Notes: generated by a model from the letters alone, not told the origin. A stretch of 18,489 nt of DNA from an uncultured Bacilli bacterium (GCA_949440065.1 CASRZP010000015.1:1-18489); one strand, 5' to 3'; counted from the stretch's first letter, positions 6,311-13,538 are shown. Translations and numbers: made by a program.

Positions 6311-7036
6311 TTATTCGTCTAATTTTAAATTATGGTACACATCTTGTACATCATCAATATCTTCAAGTTGTTCTACTAAATTCATAACCTTTTCCTTACC
6401 TTCATCATCTAGCTCAATTAAATTATCTGCCATATACGTAACCTCACTCGTTAAAAACTCCTTAACGCCCATCTCTTCTAAAGCCGTTTTTACTTCAATC
6501 ATATCTTCAGCCTTAGTATAAACTTCATACGTATCATCACTATTTACCACATCAATGGCACCATGATCAAGGGAAGTCATTAATACATCTTCTTCATTAT
6601 AGTCACTAGGAATCACAATAATCCCTTTTCGATTAAACATATAACTAACAGACCCGTCTGTTCCAAGGTTACCACCGCGTTTGGTGAAGGCCGCTCTAAC
6701 TAAACTTGCCGTACGATTTCTATTATCCGTTAAGCAGTCCACCATGAAGGCAACACCCCCGTGACCATACCCTTCATAACGAATAGACTCATAATTTTCA
6801 CCATCTGCTCCACCTTTTGCCTTATCGATAGCTTTTTGAATATTATCCTTTGGCATATTCGCACTTCTTGCTTTTTCTACTACCATACGTAAATTCGGAT
6901 TACTATCAGGATCTGGTGTTCCTGCCTTCGCTGCTACATATAACTCTTTTGCTAACTTTTGAAATAATTTTCCACGTTGTGCATCCAATTCCCCTTTCTT
7001 ACGATGAATTGTTGCCCATTTTGAATGTCCACTCAT
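6311..7036 (-). CDS. yebC: YebC/PmpR family protein
   Basis: The 241 residues are full length for the family. The signature N-terminus MSGHSKWATIHRKKGELDAQ and the following AAKAGTPDPDSNPNLR and SANMPKDNIQKAI motifs are diagnostic of YebC (DUF28). Members were named as transcriptional regulators; some are now reported to help ribosomes translate difficult sequences such as proline runs. The gene begins 10 bases after tadC, and its AGGAG site overlaps the tadC stop, so it is co-transcribed with the Tad operon. This is an unusual partner, as yebC more often sits with ruvC or alone. It is followed after 16 bases by the G10 leader ORF with no terminator between them. Confidence 0.97.
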   Translation of the reverse strand: MSGHSKWATIHRKKGELDAQRGKLFQKLAKELYVAAKAGTPDPDSNPNLRMVVEKARSANMPKDNIQKAIDKAKGGADGENYESIRYEGYGHGGVAFMVDCLTDNRNRTASLVRAAFTKRGGNLGTDGSVSYMFNRKGIIVIPSDYNEEDVLMTSLDHGAIDVVNSDDTYEVYTKAEDMIEVKTALEEMGVKEFLTSEVTYMADNLIELDDEGKEKVMNLVEQLEDIDDVQDVYHNLKLDE

Positions 7037-7046
7037 AAAATTTCTC

Positions 7047-7751
7047 CTATCTACCTATTAAATCAATAATCACCGGGGATAAAATCAATAACATCAACAA
7101 AGGAATAAAGAAAATAACGGAGATTACACTAACACGAATAGGAATTTTACTAATTTTCTCCTTCGTCTCTAGCACTTTCTTATCCCTAATATAGTCTATT
7201 TGATTATAAAGCGTTTCAACAATACTATTTCCAAAAATATTCGATTGTGATAAATTTAAAATAATATTATTGATGGTATTCGAGGGAATTCTCCTCTTTA
7301 ACTCTTCTAAAGCCTCATTTAAGCCCTTTCCAAAACGAACCTCTTCTAGTGTTTTTTGAAATTCCTTAGATAGCAAGGAATCAATATTCGATGATGTTAT
7401 CTCTAACGCTGTTTTTAAGGTATGACCCGATTCAATGGATAAAGTCAATACCTCAAAGAAATACATCGCATCACTATCTAAGTGTCGCCTTCTTTTTTCT
7501 ACCTTTCTATCGATCCACCACTTTGGGAGAAACACATAATATAAAAAAGTAAACACTGGTGCAAAAATATATCCCCACTCAAATAAGTATAATATCATAA
7601 AAAAGAGAAATGCGCTAGTTAAAAGCCTAATATTTAGAAAAATAACTGCTGAATAACTATCCTGAAATCCGAGCAAATCAATTTTTGTTTGCATTTTATC
7701 AATAGTATCTTGACGATAAATTTTTCTTGCCAGCTCAACTTTTTTAGCCAT
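7047..7751 (-). CDS. tadC: TadC-like pilus platform protein (type II secretion F domain)
   Basis: The protein has 234 residues. Membrane segments lie at about 36-56, 60-78 and 207-229. A cytoplasmic helical T2SSF domain spans about 95-205 (YFFEVLTLSIESGHTLKTALE and SNIFGNSIVETL). TadC pairs with TadB to form the inner-membrane platform on which the CpaF ATPase extrudes Flp-type pili. The order cpaF-tadB-tadC with 2-4 base gaps supports this role. Shorter than typical TadC (about 280-320 residues), it lacks most of the N-terminal extension. Confidence 0.85.
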   Translation of the reverse strand: MAKKVELARKIYRQDTIDKMQTKIDLLGFQDSYSAVIFLNIRLLTSAFLFFMILYLFEWGYIFAPVFTFLYYVFLPKWWIDRKVEKRRRHLDSDAMYFFEVLTLSIESGHTLKTALEITSSNIDSLLSKEFQKTLEEVRFGKGLNEALEELKRRIPSNTINNIILNLSQSNIFGNSIVETLYNQIDYIRDKKVLETKEKISKIPIRVSVISVIFFIPLLMLLILSPVIIDLIGR

Positions 7752-7755
7752 TATC

Positions 7756-8766
7756 TCAATCCTCCTTAATTGTCATTACTTTTTTAATAATAACGATGTA
7801 TGAAATGTAAATCGTTAAAATCACTGCTAATAAAATAAATCCAAGAACACTGGTAATTAATGGTGTAAAATAATCAGGGTTCAGGATAAAAATCAAAAAG
7901 AATATTCCAACAGGAATAAAGATTAAAATCTTAAATATTGCATTAGCAGATGCAGTTAAAGACTTTAACTCTTGTTGTAGTTTACGCCTACTAAAGAAAC
8001 TTCGCTCAATCGATGAAAATACTTTAACAATATTTCCTCCTGTTTGATTTAGTATGGTTAAACTAGTAGTCATATATTTTACTTCATCTAAACTAACCCG
8101 ACGAGAAAATCTATCAAATACTGTCTCTAGGCTTAAACCAAAGGTAAGGTCAATATACATTTTCATAAACTCATCTTTAATAGGACCATCAAGTTCTTCG
8201 GCAACAATTTTTATCGCTTGCATCATACTTCTACCTGACTTAAAAGCATTATTCATAATAATAACAGCTTTCAATAAATCATTTTCAATTTGTTTCTCCC
8301 TTAATTTCCTTTTAGAAATCAAAAACAAATCAGGCAAGAAGAAGCCAATTAACACGCTATATAATACTTGTAATACAGTAATACTTTTATATTGTAAAAC
8401 ATCTGATAATAACACAACAAGAAAAGTAGCAATACTCGATAAGAATTTATAAGAAATATAATCCATCGGGTCTTCTTTTTCCCTTTTTGTACCATCCATA
8501 TAAACGGTGTATTTTAAACTATAAGAGTCAAAAATTTTAATTTTTTTAAAAAACCGCGACATTTTATTGACTATTTTTTCTAAAAGTCTATACAAATGGT
8601 CAAAAAACGATGAATTATCCCCATTTACTGGATCGATTGCATAAGAGCCGATTCGCTGTTCAATACTAATCGACCTAGTTATGCGAATTAACCAGATGAT
8701 TACGCCAAAAAGACCTAAGATAATAGCAATTTGGATAATAAACAAGGATAAATCAAACTCTCCCAT
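7756..8766 (-). CDS. tadB: TadB-like pilus platform protein (type II secretion F domain)
   Basis: The protein has 336 residues. Hydrophobic segments lie at about 8-27, 107-126, 130-148, 277-295 and 304-327. The T2SSF core is at about 165-295: MNNAFKSGRSMMQAI, then LNQTGGNIVKVF around 239-250, a typical TadB pattern. It acts in the cytoplasmic membrane as the partner of TadC. The start codon is two bases after the cpaF stop, with GAAGGTG as ribosome site inside the cpaF end, so translation is likely coupled. Confidence 0.88.
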   Translation of the reverse strand: MGEFDLSLFIIQIAIILGLFGVIIWLIRITRSISIEQRIGSYAIDPVNGDNSSFFDHLYRLLEKIVNKMSRFFKKIKIFDSYSLKYTVYMDGTKREKEDPMDYISYKFLSSIATFLVVLLSDVLQYKSITVLQVLYSVLIGFFLPDLFLISKRKLREKQIENDLLKAVIIMNNAFKSGRSMMQAIKIVAEELDGPIKDEFMKMYIDLTFGLSLETVFDRFSRRVSLDEVKYMTTSLTILNQTGGNIVKVFSSIERSFFSRRKLQQELKSLTASANAIFKILIFIPVGIFFLIFILNPDYFTPLITSVLGFILLAVILTIYISYIVIIKKVMTIKED

Positions 8767-8768
8767 GA

Positions 8769-10136
8769 TTAATCACCTTCTATCTTTTTGCCTTTTTTTC
8801 CTAAATTTTGAAAAATATCATCAACGCTAGTGATTCCCTTATTCTTGATTTTGGTATAAGTTTGTGGAACATAATCGTATAAAACAAATTCGCCATTAAC
8901 CTCATTAGACTTAGTCAATCCTTTTTGTAAGAAGGCAAAGATATCATGTAGTTGTATTTCATCATTTTTAATCCCAACAACTTCTGTAATTTTTATAATT
9001 TTTCGTCTTCCATCACTCAATCTTTCAATATGAATAATTAAATCAATAGCATTTTCTATATATTCCCTAACGGCTTTAATAGGAATTTCTAAGCCACTCA
9101 TTAATACCATAGTTTCCAAACGGTGTAAGGCATCAATGGGACTATTCGCATGCAGTGTTGTTAAGCTTCCTTCATGTCCTGTGTTCATGGCTTGTAACAT
9201 ATCAAAGGCTTCTTTCCCACGAACTTCACCAACAATGATTCGATCGGGTCGCATTCTTAAGGAGTTAATCACTAAGTCACGAATGGTTACTTCATCGCCA
9301 CTTCGATAATTAGTAGTTTTTGTTTCCAAGGTAATGACATGAGGTTGTTTTAATTTTAATTCTGCAGCATCTTCAATAGTGATTACTCGCTCATCGGTAC
9401 CGATGAAACTAGATAAAATATTTAATATCGTCGTCTTACCACTACCTGTTCCTCCACAGACTAAGATATTTAACTTTCCCATGACGGACGCTTCTAGGAA
9501 CCTTGCCATGTAAGGTGTTAAGGTACCATTACGTAAAAGATCTTCAATATCTGACATATTTTCTTTAAATTTACGAATAGTTAATATAGGTCCACGTAAG
9601 CTTAAAGGCGGAATAATAGCATTAATTCTTGAACCATCTTTTAATCTAGAGTCAACCATAGGGTTTGCTGCATCAATCGTTCTACCAAGGGGTTGAATCA
9701 TTCGCTGAATCGTTCTTAAAATATGTTCTTGATTAATAAAGGATACAGTTTCATCTTTTACGACATGTCCATCAATTTCCACATAAATTTCATTGGGAGC
9801 ATTTACCATAATCTCCGTTACAGAACTATCATCTAACAACTCTGTAATTGGACCATAGCCATTAATTTCATTATCAATTAAGTTAAAAATGTGACTACGT
9901 TCAAGATTAGATAAATCGTATCCTTCTAAAGTTCTATCGATTTCATTATTGATATACTCTGTTAATAAGGTCGTATCTGGGACATTGTTATCAATAATAT
10001 TTTGGATAATCTTACTTCGTAACTGATCAAGAAGACCTTTATCTTTAAAGATATCATAATCAGCAACAATTTCTTGCTTCTTTCTTAATGGTTGTTTATC
10101 TAATTCAAATTCTTCTAATAAGGTTTTCTTTGCCAT
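8769..10136 (-). CDS. cpaF: CpaF/TadA-type secretion ATPase
   Basis: The 455 residues are the usual CpaF length. An N-terminal helical domain (to about 95) precedes the RecA-like ATPase core. The motifs in order are Walker A GGTGSGKT (228-235), the acidic EDAAELKL (255-262), Walker B RIIVGEVRG (299-307) and the His box HEGSLTTLHANS (321-332). A hexameric cytoplasmic motor, it drives pilin extrusion and possibly retraction through TadB/TadC. It starts 3 bases after the CpaE-like gene, whose last codons contain the GAGGAG ribosome site. Confidence 0.96.
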   Translation of the reverse strand: MAKKTLLEEFELDKQPLRKKQEIVADYDIFKDKGLLDQLRSKIIQNIIDNNVPDTTLLTEYINNEIDRTLEGYDLSNLERSHIFNLIDNEINGYGPITELLDDSSVTEIMVNAPNEIYVEIDGHVVKDETVSFINQEHILRTIQRMIQPLGRTIDAANPMVDSRLKDGSRINAIIPPLSLRGPILTIRKFKENMSDIEDLLRNGTLTPYMARFLEASVMGKLNILVCGGTGSGKTTILNILSSFIGTDERVITIEDAAELKLKQPHVITLETKTTNYRSGDEVTIRDLVINSLRMRPDRIIVGEVRGKEAFDMLQAMNTGHEGSLTTLHANSPIDALHRLETMVLMSGLEIPIKAVREYIENAIDLIIHIERLSDGRRKIIKITEVVGIKNDEIQLHDIFAFLQKGLTKSNEVNGEFVLYDYVPQTYTKIKNKGITSVDDIFQNLGKKGKKIEGD

Positions 10137-10139
10137 TTT

Positions 10140-10898
10140 TTACTCCTCCTCGATGATTTCTTTAGCCATGGTAACTAGATGTTCATAACTTTTTCTACTT
10201 TTGTAAATTTCTGCTTCTCCTAGGCGATGATAAACTTTATCCATTACCATCTGGTCAATATTTTTAATATGTAAATCTCTTGGAATGGTATAATCAATAT
10301 TATGTTTTATCACGTTTCTAATGTCGAAGTGAGAAAAATATTTTTTTTCTGGAGATATAGCTTCATTTAATACGACTTTAACGTTATCTTTTTCAATATC
10401 TTTTAATATAGACATAAAAGATTTACTACTTTTTAAATCTTGGGCATCATTGGTTAAAAGGTAAAGTAAAAGATTAGCATTATCCATTAAGATAAGGGAG
10501 TTTCGACTTAACCCGTGGGAAGTATCGATTAAAATAACATCATAACGGTAACTTACGGTATTTAAAATAATTTCTAAGTACTTGCCATCAATCTTTAAAG
10601 CTTGACGAGGATCTTTAGGGCTTACTAAACAATCGATGTTTTCTTGGTAATTCACTACATAGTTAGCAATATCTTCAAAACGATTATTACTTAAATCATC
10701 TGCAGTATTATATATTGTTTTCGTATCTTTCAATCCAAGGTTTAAGGCAATGCTTCCTGTAAATAAGTCCATATCTAAGATGATGACTTTTTTCCCTAAT
10801 TTTTTATAAATCAAAGCAAGTTGAGTCGTTAATATGGTTTTCCCTACTCCTCCTTTCATGCTGGTAATACATATAATTTTTCCTTTTTTACTGGCCAT
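10140..10898 (-). CDS. CpaE/TadZ-like MinD/ParA-family ATPase
   Basis: The deviant Walker A KGGVGKT (with K15 and K20 in MASKKGKIICITSMKGGVGKT, numbered from the chosen start), the LDMDLFTGSIALNLGL switch region, and the ILIDTSHGL Walker B-type segment identify a MinD/ParA-like P-loop protein. In Tad operons this role is filled by CpaE/TadZ, which places the machine in the cell. It lacks the N-terminal receiver-like domain of longer CpaE proteins. A GTG nine bases upstream (10907) gives a longer frame, but I chose the ATG at 10898. The AAGGAG at 10907-10912 lies 8 bases before it and overlaps the GTG. Confidence 0.88.
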   Translation of the reverse strand: MASKKGKIICITSMKGGVGKTILTTQLALIYKKLGKKVIILDMDLFTGSIALNLGLKDTKTIYNTADDLSNNRFEDIANYVVNYQENIDCLVSPKDPRQALKIDGKYLEIILNTVSYRYDVILIDTSHGLSRNSLILMDNANLLLYLLTNDAQDLKSSKSFMSILKDIEKDNVKVVLNEAISPEKKYFSHFDIRNVIKHNIDYTIPRDLHIKNIDQMVMDKVYHRLGEAEIYKSRKSYEHLVTMAKEIIEEE

Positions 10899-10903
10899 TT
10901 CTA

Positions 10904-11278
10904 TCACTCCTTGATGGACATTTTTTTAATTTCATTGGTTTTTCTGTTATAAGCGTATTTGCTTTTTAGAGAATACGTTTTGATATTGATGATTTTTCCA
11001 AAGAGACTATCCATATTTTTTTCTAGGGTAATTATAGATAGAGAATCTTCTGTTGAAAGAGTAAATTGAATATTAGTATCGTTTTTGTTAATCAATTTTT
11101 GAACACATATTTCATCGCAAGGGTTTTCACTTTGGTAAGTTATAATGTATTTGCTTAGATTATCAAGTTTATTGATTTCTAGTAACATCATTCCTGTATC
11201 GGTAACGATTCCGACCATTAAGAGGATAACGGGAAGCAATAAGACGAATAAGACTAAAACTTGTCCTTTGTTATTCAT
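10904..11278 (-). CDS. TadE/TadG-like pseudopilin, second copy
   Basis: The protein has 124 residues. The short basic leader MNNKGQ precedes a hydrophobic helix (residues 7-32, LVLFVLLLPVILLMVGIVTD), and the rest is a small soluble domain with two cysteines close together (NPCDEICVQK). It resembles TadE/TadF minor pilins, but the conserved glutamate of the GQxxxEF motif is replaced by leucine here. The start overlaps the end of the preceding TadE-like gene by 8 bases. The ribosome site (GGGTGG) is weak, consistent with translational coupling. Low similarity to any named family; position supports a minor pilin role. Confidence 0.7.
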   Translation of the reverse strand: MNNKGQVLVLFVLLLPVILLMVGIVTDTGMMLLEINKLDNLSKYIITYQSENPCDEICVQKLINKNDTNIQFTLSTEDSLSIITLEKNMDSLFGKIINIKTYSLKSKYAYNRKTNEIKKMSIKE

Positions 11279-11630
11279 ATGGCACCACCCGTTTTACTTT
11301 CACGGTGTAAGGATTATTTAGGATTTTGTTTAACCCTGGGGTTAATAGATTCATTTTTCCTGCTAGCTCGATGTTAACAAAGTGATCATTTCCATAGGTT
11401 AAAAGTACATCAATATGGTATGTGGAATCTTTATTAGCAAGTTCGACTAAGTAATCATATCCTTCTCCATTTTCTAAGGCGTTGATGATGTCACTCGTTT
11501 TATTTTCTAAATGACTTTTGGCACTCATGATAGAACCTATGTCGATGATTAAAAAGAAGATGAATACCACCATGGGTAGAAGCATAACGAATTCGATTAG
11601 TGCTTGCCCTTTTTTATTTTTTAATATCAA
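11271..11630 (-). CDS. TadE-like pseudopilin
   Basis: The 119-residue protein begins with a basic segment, then GQALIEF (8-14) and a hydrophobic helix LLPMVVFIFFLIIDIG. This matches the TadE signature, in which the glycine and glutamate mark the prepilin-type segment. The remainder is a short soluble domain. The start is a TTG at 11630 preceded by AAGGTGG at a 4-5 base distance; no ATG is available nearby. It is first in the Tad operon and about 20 bases downstream of the predicted transcription start. Confidence 0.8.
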   Translation of the reverse strand: MILKNKKGQALIEFVMLLPMVVFIFFLIIDIGSIMSAKSHLENKTSDIINALENGEGYDYLVELANKDSTYHIDVLLTYGNDHFVNIELAGKMNLLTPGLNKILNNPYTVKVKRVVPYE

Positions 11631-11657
11631 AGTACCACCTTCCCTATTATTAAATTC

Positions 11658-11666
11658 ATTATATCA
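11658..11666 (-). promoter_or_regulatory. Extended -10 promoter of the Tad operon
   Basis: The minus-strand sequence TGATATAAT (TATAAT at 11658-11663) is a full extended -10 about 28 bases upstream of the TTG start of the first TadE-like gene. The hexamer at the expected -35 place, TTCCTT, is poor. The same extended -10 is used for the RyR-TIR operon. A palindrome AAGAATTCTT at 11685-11694 lies between this promoter and the divergent plus-strand promoter. Confidence 0.55.
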
Positions 11667-11692
11667 TAGCCCACAAAAAAAAGGAAGAATTC

Positions 11693-11721
11693 TTGTCAAA
11701 AAGATGAATTTGTGTTATGAT
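11693..11721 (+). promoter_or_regulatory. Plus-strand promoter of the antisense RNA
   Basis: TTGTCA (11693-11698) and TATGAT (11716-11721) are separated by exactly 17 bases, each matching consensus at five of six positions. It is the best plus-strand promoter seen in the window. It fires away from the Tad operon and into a region ending in a strong plus-strand terminator at 11808-11843. Confidence 0.7.
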
Positions 11722-11750
11722 GTATACATATGAAGGAAACTTCATACAAT

Positions 11751-11793
11751 AAAAAAGGGAAATACTTAACTTTTCCATGTTGAGTACTTACCC
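11751..11793 (-). terminator. Terminator of the toxin transcript
   Basis: Read on the minus strand, GGGTAAGTACTCAAC pairs imperfectly with GTTAAGTATTTCCC around an 8-base loop, and TTTTTT follows (11756-11751). It would end the toxin mRNA about 50-90 bases past the toxin stop codon. Confidence 0.6.
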
Positions 11794-11807
11794 TAGAAAT
11801 TAAGGAC

Positions 11808-11843
11808 AGTACTTAATCATAATGATTGAGTACTACTTTTTTT
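11808..11843 (+). terminator. Terminator of the antisense RNA
   Basis: AGTACTTAATC (11808-11818) and GATTGAGTACT (11824-11834) form an 11-bp stem, with one G-T pair, around ATAAT. AC and seven T (11837-11843) follow. The stop codon of the convergent toxin ORF falls within the T tract. The stem also forms on the minus strand, but there it has no T run. Confidence 0.85.
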
Positions 11844-11931
11844 ATATCGCTAAAGCTATTATAGCTATTGCCAATAAAAAGATGATTATGATCTGAAAAG
11901 TGATTAATAAATCTTTTTTCTTCATAAACAT
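11842..11931 (-). CDS. Small hydrophobic peptide, putative type I toxin
   Basis: This ORF of 29 codons (26 from the second ATG at 11925) has a strong AAGGAGG site at 11936-11942, 4 bases before the first ATG and 10 before the second. It begins MFMKKKDLLITFQ and ends in one continuous hydrophobic helix, IIIIFLLAIAIIALAI, of about 16 residues. A short charged start, one membrane helix, a long structured 5' leader and a convergent antisense RNA are features of type I toxins that depolarise the membrane. It resembles the short 'holin-like toxin' and TxpA/BsrG group in style, but I cannot assign it to a family with certainty. It could also be a membrane-modulating small protein. Confidence 0.65.
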   Translation of the reverse strand: MFMKKKDLLITFQIIIIFLLAIAIIALAI

Positions 11932-11989
11932 CAAGCCTCCTTCTTGTTTGAAGTAGCGAGTACCCAACTGTTAAATATTTCCTAAATAA

Positions 11990-11995
11990 ATTATA
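11990..11995 (-). promoter_or_regulatory. -10 element of the toxin gene
   Basis: A perfect TATAAT on the minus strand. The sequence 17 bases upstream (TCGTGT) is a poor -35 and lies inside the dyad at 12005-12019. Transcription would start near 11983, giving a leader of about 50 bases. That leader has its own partial hairpin (TATTTAAC/GTTGGGTA) resembling the second hairpin of the antisense RNA. Confidence 0.55.
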
Positions 11996-12004
11996 GATTA
12001 TCCA

Positions 12005-12019
12005 CTCGTTTTACACGAG
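12005..12019. promoter_or_regulatory. Dyad overlapping the toxin -35 region, possible operator
   Basis: CTCGT-TTTAC-ACGAG is a perfect 5-bp inverted repeat with a 5-base spacer. A related half, TTAACACGAA, follows at 12023-12032. It lies exactly where a -35 element would be, so a bound protein could block or activate the toxin promoter. It does not match the Firmicutes LexA box. No cognate regulator is present in the window. Confidence 0.35.
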
Positions 12020-12081
12020 AAATTAACACGAATTTTTATTGCCAATTTTTACCATAAACCTACATGAAAACTAGAATGAAG

Positions 12082-12117
12082 AAAAGGAAATGTTTTGTAC
12101 ATACTACATTTCCTTTT
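12082..12117 (-). terminator. Terminator of hisS
   Basis: AAAAGGAAATG (12082-12092) is fully complementary to CATTTCCTTTT (12107-12117). The 11-bp stem with T-rich 3' flank on the minus strand lies just after the hisS stop. The flank on the plus strand is also T-rich, so it may act in both directions. Confidence 0.7.
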
Positions 12118-12128
12118 ATTTTGCTTTT

Positions 12129-13523
12129 TTAATCCTCTTCGTGGTGATGGCATCCACATTGATGTTCACATGAATGATTATGATCATGTTCATGTTGACA
12201 AGCACCACCGCAGGAACAAGCATCATCTTCTAATTCACTAGAAGCATACTCATCCATGGCTAGTTTTTCATCTAAATAATAAATTAAAGCATCCATAGAG
12301 ATAATCTCTTCCTCTTTACTTCTTGTGTCCTTAATTTTTAATTCATTATTGTCTAAATCTTCGCTATTAAGAATCAATAAAAACTTTGCATTCAATCTTT
12401 CTGCTTGACGGAATTGTCCTTTCAAATTACGATTTTGATATTCCATATCAACATTAAATCCATTAAGACGTAATTCTTGAGCTAAGTAAGTAGCATACTT
12501 CTTTTCTTCATCGTTTACATAAAGAATAAACGCATCAATTTCTTCTTCAATTGGTAAATTTATCCCTGCTTTTTCTAAGGCAAGTAAGGTTCTTCCAATA
12601 CCAATACCAAAGCCAATCCCTGGAGTTTCTGGTCCACCAAGTTGTTCTACTAAACCATTGTATCTACCTCCAGCACCTAAAGCACTTTGACTTCCCATGC
12701 CTTCAATATCTGCTGTGAATTCAAATACCGTATGTTGATAATAATCAAGTCCTCTTACAATATTCGGATTGATTTCATATTCTATTTTTAATAAATCTAA
12801 GTACTCTAGCACTTCCTCAAAACGTTTTTTACTTGCCTCATTTAAATGGTCAATTGTTTTTGGGGCATTTTTTAATATAGGATTTTCATTATCTACTTTA
12901 CAATCTAAAATACGTAATGGATTCTTTTCAAATCGGGCTTTGCAATCTTCACACAATTCATCTATATGAGGACGAAAATAGTCAATTAACACATTACGAT
13001 AATTACTTCTAGACTCTTCATCTCCTAAAGAGTTAATTTGCACCTTTACATTCGTTAGTCCTAGTAAGCGATAAAAGTTTACAGCAAGAGAAATCACTTC
13101 AGCATCCATTACGGCATCATCACACCCTAAAACTTCCACACCAAACTGGGTTAGTTCTCTATCTCTTCCTGATTGGGGACGCTCATAACGATACATCGTC
13201 CCATTATAATATATTTTTACTGGTTGATTAGGATCTCCATACAGTTTATTTTCAATATAACTTCTTACAATTCCTGCCGTTCCTTCTGGTCTTAAGGTAA
13301 TTGCTCTATCCCCTCGATCGGTAAAATCATAAGTTTCTTTGGTTACGATATCACTAGTTTCTCCAATTCCACGATGAAATAATTCACTCGCTTCAAATAA
13401 AGGCGTACGCATATAAGAATAGTTATATTTTTCCATTAGCGAATCAATTAATTTATCTACATACTTCCATTTTTTAGCTTCAACACCATAAATATCGTGA
13501 CATCCTTTTTGTTTAGTAATCAT
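12129..13523 (-). CDS. hisS: Histidyl-tRNA synthetase with His/Cys-rich C-terminal tail
   Basis: A class II synthetase that charges tRNA-His in the cytosol. Motif 1 (YMRTPLFEASELFHRGIGE), motif 2 (GTMYRYERPQSGRDRELTQF), the histidine-binding RGLDYYQHTVFEF and motif 3 (GIGFGIGIGRTLLALE) are all intact, followed by the anticodon-binding domain. I place the start at ATG 13523: AAAGGA at 13533-13538 abuts the upstream ATG (13532) but sits 9 bases before this one, and MITKQKG is the usual HisS beginning. The oddity is the C-terminus. About 35 residues extend past the normal end, with 8 His and 6 Cys among the last 31, a likely metal-binding tail. A terminator follows. No T-box leader was recognised in the 90-base upstream gap. 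Confidence 0.96.
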   Translation of the reverse strand: MITKQKGCHDIYGVEAKKWKYVDKLIDSLMEKYNYSYMRTPLFEASELFHRGIGETSDIVTKETYDFTDRGDRAITLRPEGTAGIVRSYIENKLYGDPNQPVKIYYNGTMYRYERPQSGRDRELTQFGVEVLGCDDAVMDAEVISLAVNFYRLLGLTNVKVQINSLGDEESRSNYRNVLIDYFRPHIDELCEDCKARFEKNPLRILDCKVDNENPILKNAPKTIDHLNEASKKRFEEVLEYLDLLKIEYEINPNIVRGLDYYQHTVFEFTADIEGMGSQSALGAGGRYNGLVEQLGGPETPGIGFGIGIGRTLLALEKAGINLPIEEEIDAFILYVNDEEKKYATYLAQELRLNGFNVDMEYQNRNLKGQFRQAERLNAKFLLILNSEDLDNNELKIKDTRSKEEEIISMDALIYYLDEKLAMDEYASSELEDDACSCGGACQHEHDHNHSCEHQCGCHHHEED

Positions 13524-13532
13524 ATTTAACAT

Positions 13533-13538
13533 TCCTTT
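13533..13538 (-). promoter_or_regulatory. Ribosome-binding site deciding the hisS start
   Basis: AAAGGA on the minus strand has zero spacing to the first in-frame ATG (13532) and 9 bases to the second (13523), so the second is preferred. Confidence 0.7.

Larger units (their letters stand above)
11728..11843 (+). ncRNA. Putative antisense RNA antitoxin
   Basis: The promoter at 11693-11721 and terminator at 11808-11843 define an RNA of about 115 nt without a credible ORF. It can fold into three hairpins: TATGAAG-GAAA-CTTCATA at 11729-11746, closed by a GNRA loop; an imperfect stem at 11757-11793; and the terminator stem at 11808-11834. It runs opposite to the small hydrophobic ORF at 11842-11931 and would overlap the 3' part of that mRNA for about 90 bases. 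This is the layout of TxpA/RatA or BsrG/SR4 type I systems. The transcript start is estimated from promoter spacing. Confidence 0.6.

Noticed and set aside
11694..11699. Perfect TTGACA on the minus strand as the -35 of the Tad operon
   Set aside because: It is 30 bases from the TATAAT, far beyond usable spacing. It overlaps the plus-strand -35 and is probably incidental.
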